Shown here: positions 7,177 through 8,761 of the stretch, piece by piece | Layout of the letters: each line of letters opens with the position of its first letter | Numbering within the stretch: position 1 is the first letter of the stretch | Source: JANRIZ01 sp033764445 | GTDB taxonomy: Bacteria > Verrucomicrobiota > Verrucomicrobiia > JAWXBN01 | Assembly: GCA_033764445.1 (NCBI GenBank) | Contig: JANRIZ010000142.1 | Coordinates: 1-8,761 of the forward strand | Length of the DNA: 8,761 nucleotides | Direction of reading: 5' to 3' | Program-made: the position numbers and the translations under genes | Notes under the pieces: model-generated | What the model was told of the DNA's origin: nothing | Seen by the model: only the letters and a program-made list of their open reading frames with translations | Databases searched by the model: none

Positions 7177-7204
7177 ACTGTAGGAAGTTCCGCACTTTGG
7201 GCAA
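7177..7204 (-). promoter_or_regulatory. Putative near-leaderless promoter of purL
   Basis: On the minus strand, TTGCCC (7204-7199) is followed by a 16-base spacer and TACAGT (7182-7177), ten bases before ATG 7166. Transcription would begin only a few bases before the ATG, in keeping with the lack of an SD. Layout matches the promoters called before the FecR-domain and cyclotransferase-like genes. Confidence 0.5.
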
Positions 7205-7235
7205 GAAAGTTTGGTTGCCTCTGTCCGGATCATCC

Positions 7236-7247
7236 GTCCCCGGGGAC
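7236..7247. promoter_or_regulatory. 12-base palindrome between purL and araC
   Basis: GTCCCCGGGGAC is a perfect inverted repeat in the divergent purL/araC gap, with CTGTCC at 7221-7226 and GGACAG at 7244-7249 making an outer arm pair. It lies 32 bases upstream of the proposed purL -35 box and 61 bases before the araC ATG. It could be an operator for either gene. The rest of the 142-base gap shows no gene and no recognisable purine riboswitch. Confidence 0.3.
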
Positions 7248-7308
7248 AGACCTTCCGCACGTCTGCAAAAGCCATTGCGGCAGGACGGAAACCAACGGGA
7301 CGAAAGGA

Positions 7309-8169
7309 ATGGCGCTTCCGGTCAAACGCATCTATAAATCAACCATGATCCGGATGGGAACCACCCTCTACCAAACCGCCCAGGCGTCCGGGGGAACGCC
7401 CTGTCCGCCGGTGCTGCTGCGCACTCTCTACGACGTCCGGGCGGGCCCGGAATATCATGTCCGCTGGGGAGAGTCCCCCCGCGAACTCTGGGTGCTCGTC
7501 CGCACCTTTTCGGGTGAAGGCCGGTTTGTCCTGCGTCCGTCCCACACCCCGATTTCCCTGACCGGGAACACGCTGCTGCTCCTGAGTCTGGCGGATATCC
7601 GGGAATTCCAAACGGTCACGGCCCCGTGGTTGTTCTGGTGGCTTGATTTTTCATGCACGGGCAAACTCGCCCTGCCCGTCCGGACTCCCACCTCCTGTCC
7701 CCTGGTCAAACCGGAAAGACGGCTGCTTCGGGAATGTCTCCGAAACCTCGTCTCCCCCCGCCAATGGCGACAACGTGAGGCCTCCGCGCTGCTCTCCCAA
7801 CTCATCTGCCATTACACCGCGCTGCTTCCCGAATCGCCCCGTCACACCCATCCGGGCCTCACCCGGATCGTCGAAGACCTGCGCCTGCGGCTGGATGGAA
7901 GCCTCACCGTCGAGGAAATGGCCCGTCAGGCCGGATTGAGTCCGCGTCGTTTCCGGGACCTTTTCATGGAAATGACCGGCCTGCCCCCAAAGGCCTACTA
8001 CGATCATCTCCGTCTTTCCGAGGCGGCGGCCCGGCTGCGCATGGGCGCCTCTGTCAAGGAAATCGCCGCGGACTTCGGGTTCTCCAGTCCCTTCCACTTT
8101 TCCCGCATGTTCAAAAAGAAATTCGGCACGCCTCCCTCCCGCCTCTCCTCGCAGCCGACAGGTTCCTGA
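7309..8169 (+). CDS. AraC-family transcriptional regulator
   Basis: This 286-residue protein has the AraC layout. An N-terminal cupin-like sensor (about 35-130) contains the WVLVRTFSGEGRFVL and WLFWWLDFSC segments. The C-terminal DNA-binding domain (about 185-280) has two helix-turn-helix motifs. The first is LTVEEMARQAGLSPRRFRDL (199-218); the second, around EIAADFGFSSPFHFSRMFKK (251-270), ends in the family signature with FGTPPS. Such regulators usually respond to a sugar or other small molecule and often control a nearby operon. ATG 7309 is preferred, with AAAGGA just before it and GGGA eight bases away. ATG 7345 is possible: TATAAA lies six bases before it, which would make a leaderless start. 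The frame stays open upstream to 7063, but that part is antisense to purL. The only candidate neighbour targets are purL and the secreted protein at 8406. The ligand cannot be told. Confidence 0.9.
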   Translation: MALPVKRIYKSTMIRMGTTLYQTAQASGGTPCPPVLLRTLYDVRAGPEYHVRWGESPRELWVLVRTFSGEGRFVLRPSHTPISLTGNTLLLLSLADIREFQTVTAPWLFWWLDFSCTGKLALPVRTPTSCPLVKPERRLLRECLRNLVSPRQWRQREASALLSQLICHYTALLPESPRHTHPGLTRIVEDLRLRLDGSLTVEEMARQAGLSPRRFRDLFMEMTGLPPKAYYDHLRLSEAAARLRMGASVKEIAADFGFSSPFHFSRMFKKKFGTPPSRLSSQPTGS

Positions 8170-8231
8170 ATGCGGAGGCGACCGTGTCTGTCGGCTCCTG
8201 GAATCCCCTCCCACAATCCGATTGGGAGCCG
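8153..8231 (+). repeat. Competing inverted repeats at the araC 3' end
   Basis: AGCCGACAG (8153-8161) pairs perfectly with CTGTCGGCT (8188-8196), forming a 9-base stem over the araC stop codon. CGGCTCC (8192-8198) can instead pair with GGAGCCG (8225-8231), and CTCCCA (8208-8213) with TGGGAG (8223-8228). The first stem and the second share bases, so only one can form. No T-run follows, so these are not ordinary intrinsic terminators. They could stabilise the 3' end of the mRNA or act in attenuation; neither is shown. Confidence 0.45.
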
Positions 8232-8405
8232 GGGTCGGCAAGGGGGGATGTTTCCTGAAAAACGAACACCAACCAGGTCCTTTGCATGGTCAGGATTTTT
8301 TGACCGGCCTCCTTTCATCCTTGTTTTTTTGACCGGCGTTTGGCACGTTCTCACCCGTTGCGGCAAAAGCTTCATCCATCAACCTTTCAACCCCGGGATT
8401 TTATC
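8170..8405. other. Non-coding gap with no supported gene
   Basis: This 236-base gap is the longest intergenic stretch. A frame open across most of it (79 codons from 8170) has an Arg/Pro-rich product without family features and no SD, so I do not call it. The gap holds the second half of the inverted repeats around 8153-8231 and a T-rich tandem repeat at 8296-8337. TTGACC occurs in both repeat copies and could be a -35 box, but no matching -10 box was seen. Confidence 0.5.
8296..8337 (+). repeat. Tandem 13-base repeat upstream of the secreted-protein gene
   Basis: TTTTTTGACCGGC occurs at 8296-8308 and again, identical, at 8325-8337, with starts 29 bases apart. The copies lie 69-110 bases before ATG 8406. 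The spacing is close to three helical turns, so paired binding of a regulator on about one DNA face is conceivable; AraC-type regulators bind such direct repeats. Binding is an inference only. Confidence 0.45.
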
Positions 8406-8761
8406 ATGACAAGGACTTTTGGATTGCTGACGATTCTGCTGGTGCTTGTGACGGCGGCCCCCCTGACTGCAAAGACCGTTTCCCATCCGAAGAACAGCCC
8501 TTCCTTTACGATTGATTTTCCCGATTCTTGGAAGGTGGAGGTCACTCCCGAAGGTGAAATTTACGCGGCCTCCCCGGATGAAGAGGTGGAGTACGAGCTG
8601 TGGCGTCTGCCCCAGAAAGAGGTCTCCTCCAGTGCCCTGGCGGCACTGAAGGTGGCGGTCAAGGATGTCAACGAGTACATCAGGGAGCATGTGACCTCCG
8701 CGAAGTTTGGGGATTGGAACGAGGAAAAATACAATGACATGGATTTTCTGTGGGCCGAAGG
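8406..8761 (+). CDS. Secreted protein of unknown function (5' part, runs off the window)
   Basis: The frame opens at ATG 8406 and is open to the window end, giving 118 residues. GGGA lies eight bases before the ATG. The N-terminus (MTRTFGLLTILLVLVTAAPL) is a clear Sec signal with a likely cut after TAK or LTA near residue 22. The mature part begins with SPSFTIDFPDSWKVEV (31-46), followed by a strand-rich acidic segment (EGEIYAASPDEEVEYELW) and a helix around 75-95. 'F.I.FP.sWKv' openings are seen in small exported proteins with a PsbP/DUF1795-like beta fold, but I cannot assign a family with confidence. The tandem repeat upstream and the araC gene before it suggest possible control by that regulator. 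Confidence 0.75.
   Translation, partial: MTRTFGLLTILLVLVTAAPLTAKTVSHPKNSPSFTIDFPDSWKVEVTPEGEIYAASPDEEVEYELWRLPQKEVSSSALAALKVAVKDVNEYIREHVTSAKFGDWNEEKYNDMDFLWAE

Noticed and set aside
7167..7178. GTG start for purL at 7178
   Set aside because: It overlaps the proposed -10 box (TACAGT then G), has no SD, and homologues start at the MTDPKLT-type ATG.
7063..7308. N-terminal extension of the AraC regulator
   Set aside because: The frame is open, but this part is antisense to the purL 5' end, has no family similarity, and would more than cover the divergent promoter gap. Starts at 7309 or 7345 fit AraC lengths.
7167..7308. Purine riboswitch or PurR-type box upstream of purL
   Set aside because: No riboswitch core could be recognised and the predicted leader is only a few bases long, leaving no room for one.
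5463..7337. Long open frame (624 codons) on the plus strand opposite purL
   Set aside because: It is antisense to the secure purL gene, its product is rich in Gly, His, Arg and Val without any family pattern, and it mirrors purL codon use in a GC-rich genome.
8170..8409. 79-codon frame after araC
   Set aside because: No SD, no recognisable domain, overlaps inverted repeats and the start of the secreted-protein gene.

Overview
The window is GC-rich bacterial chromosome with compact genes, short intergenic gaps and few good Shine-Dalgarno (SD) sites. No rRNA, tRNA, CRISPR array, transposase or phage gene was seen. The gene types fit a Gram-negative bacterium: an exported FecR-like protein, a CHASE2 adenylate cyclase, an exported M48 peptidase with an RR-type signal, and a short AraC regulator. 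A member of the Verrucomicrobiota/PVC group is my best guess, held with low confidence; an environmental deltaproteobacterial lineage would also fit.

Left part (1-4307): a probable envelope-signalling locus. On the minus strand lie the 5' end of a FecR-domain protein and, upstream of it, a nucleotidyltransferase-fold gene (AbiEii-like) with an AT-rich 3' end. A 76-base gap separates these from a rightward run of three closely spaced genes. They are a CHASE2 class III adenylate cyclase (678 aa), a small SH3b protein (140 aa) and an M48 metallopeptidase (259 aa). FecR, CHASE2 and SH3b are all modules of cell-envelope sensing, and M48 peptidases of this type act on envelope proteins. A working model is that an envelope cue is turned into cAMP, with the SH3b protein and peptidase as accessories.

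Middle (4308-7308): a gamma-glutamylcyclotransferase-fold protein that seems to have lost family-defining residues, convergent with purL (FGAM synthase, purine synthesis). Right part (7309-8761): an AraC-family regulator, a 236-base non-coding gap with competing inverted repeats and a tandem repeat, and the 5' end of a secreted protein of unknown function.

The most unusual signal is a recurring promoter pattern. Three unrelated genes (FecR, the cyclotransferase-like gene and purL) each have a TTG-type -35 box, a spacer of exactly 16 bases and a TA-type -10 box ending only 9-13 bases before the ATG. This predicts leaderless or nearly leaderless mRNAs. By contrast, the nucleotidyltransferase gene has a strong SD, which together with its AT-rich end hints at acquisition from elsewhere.
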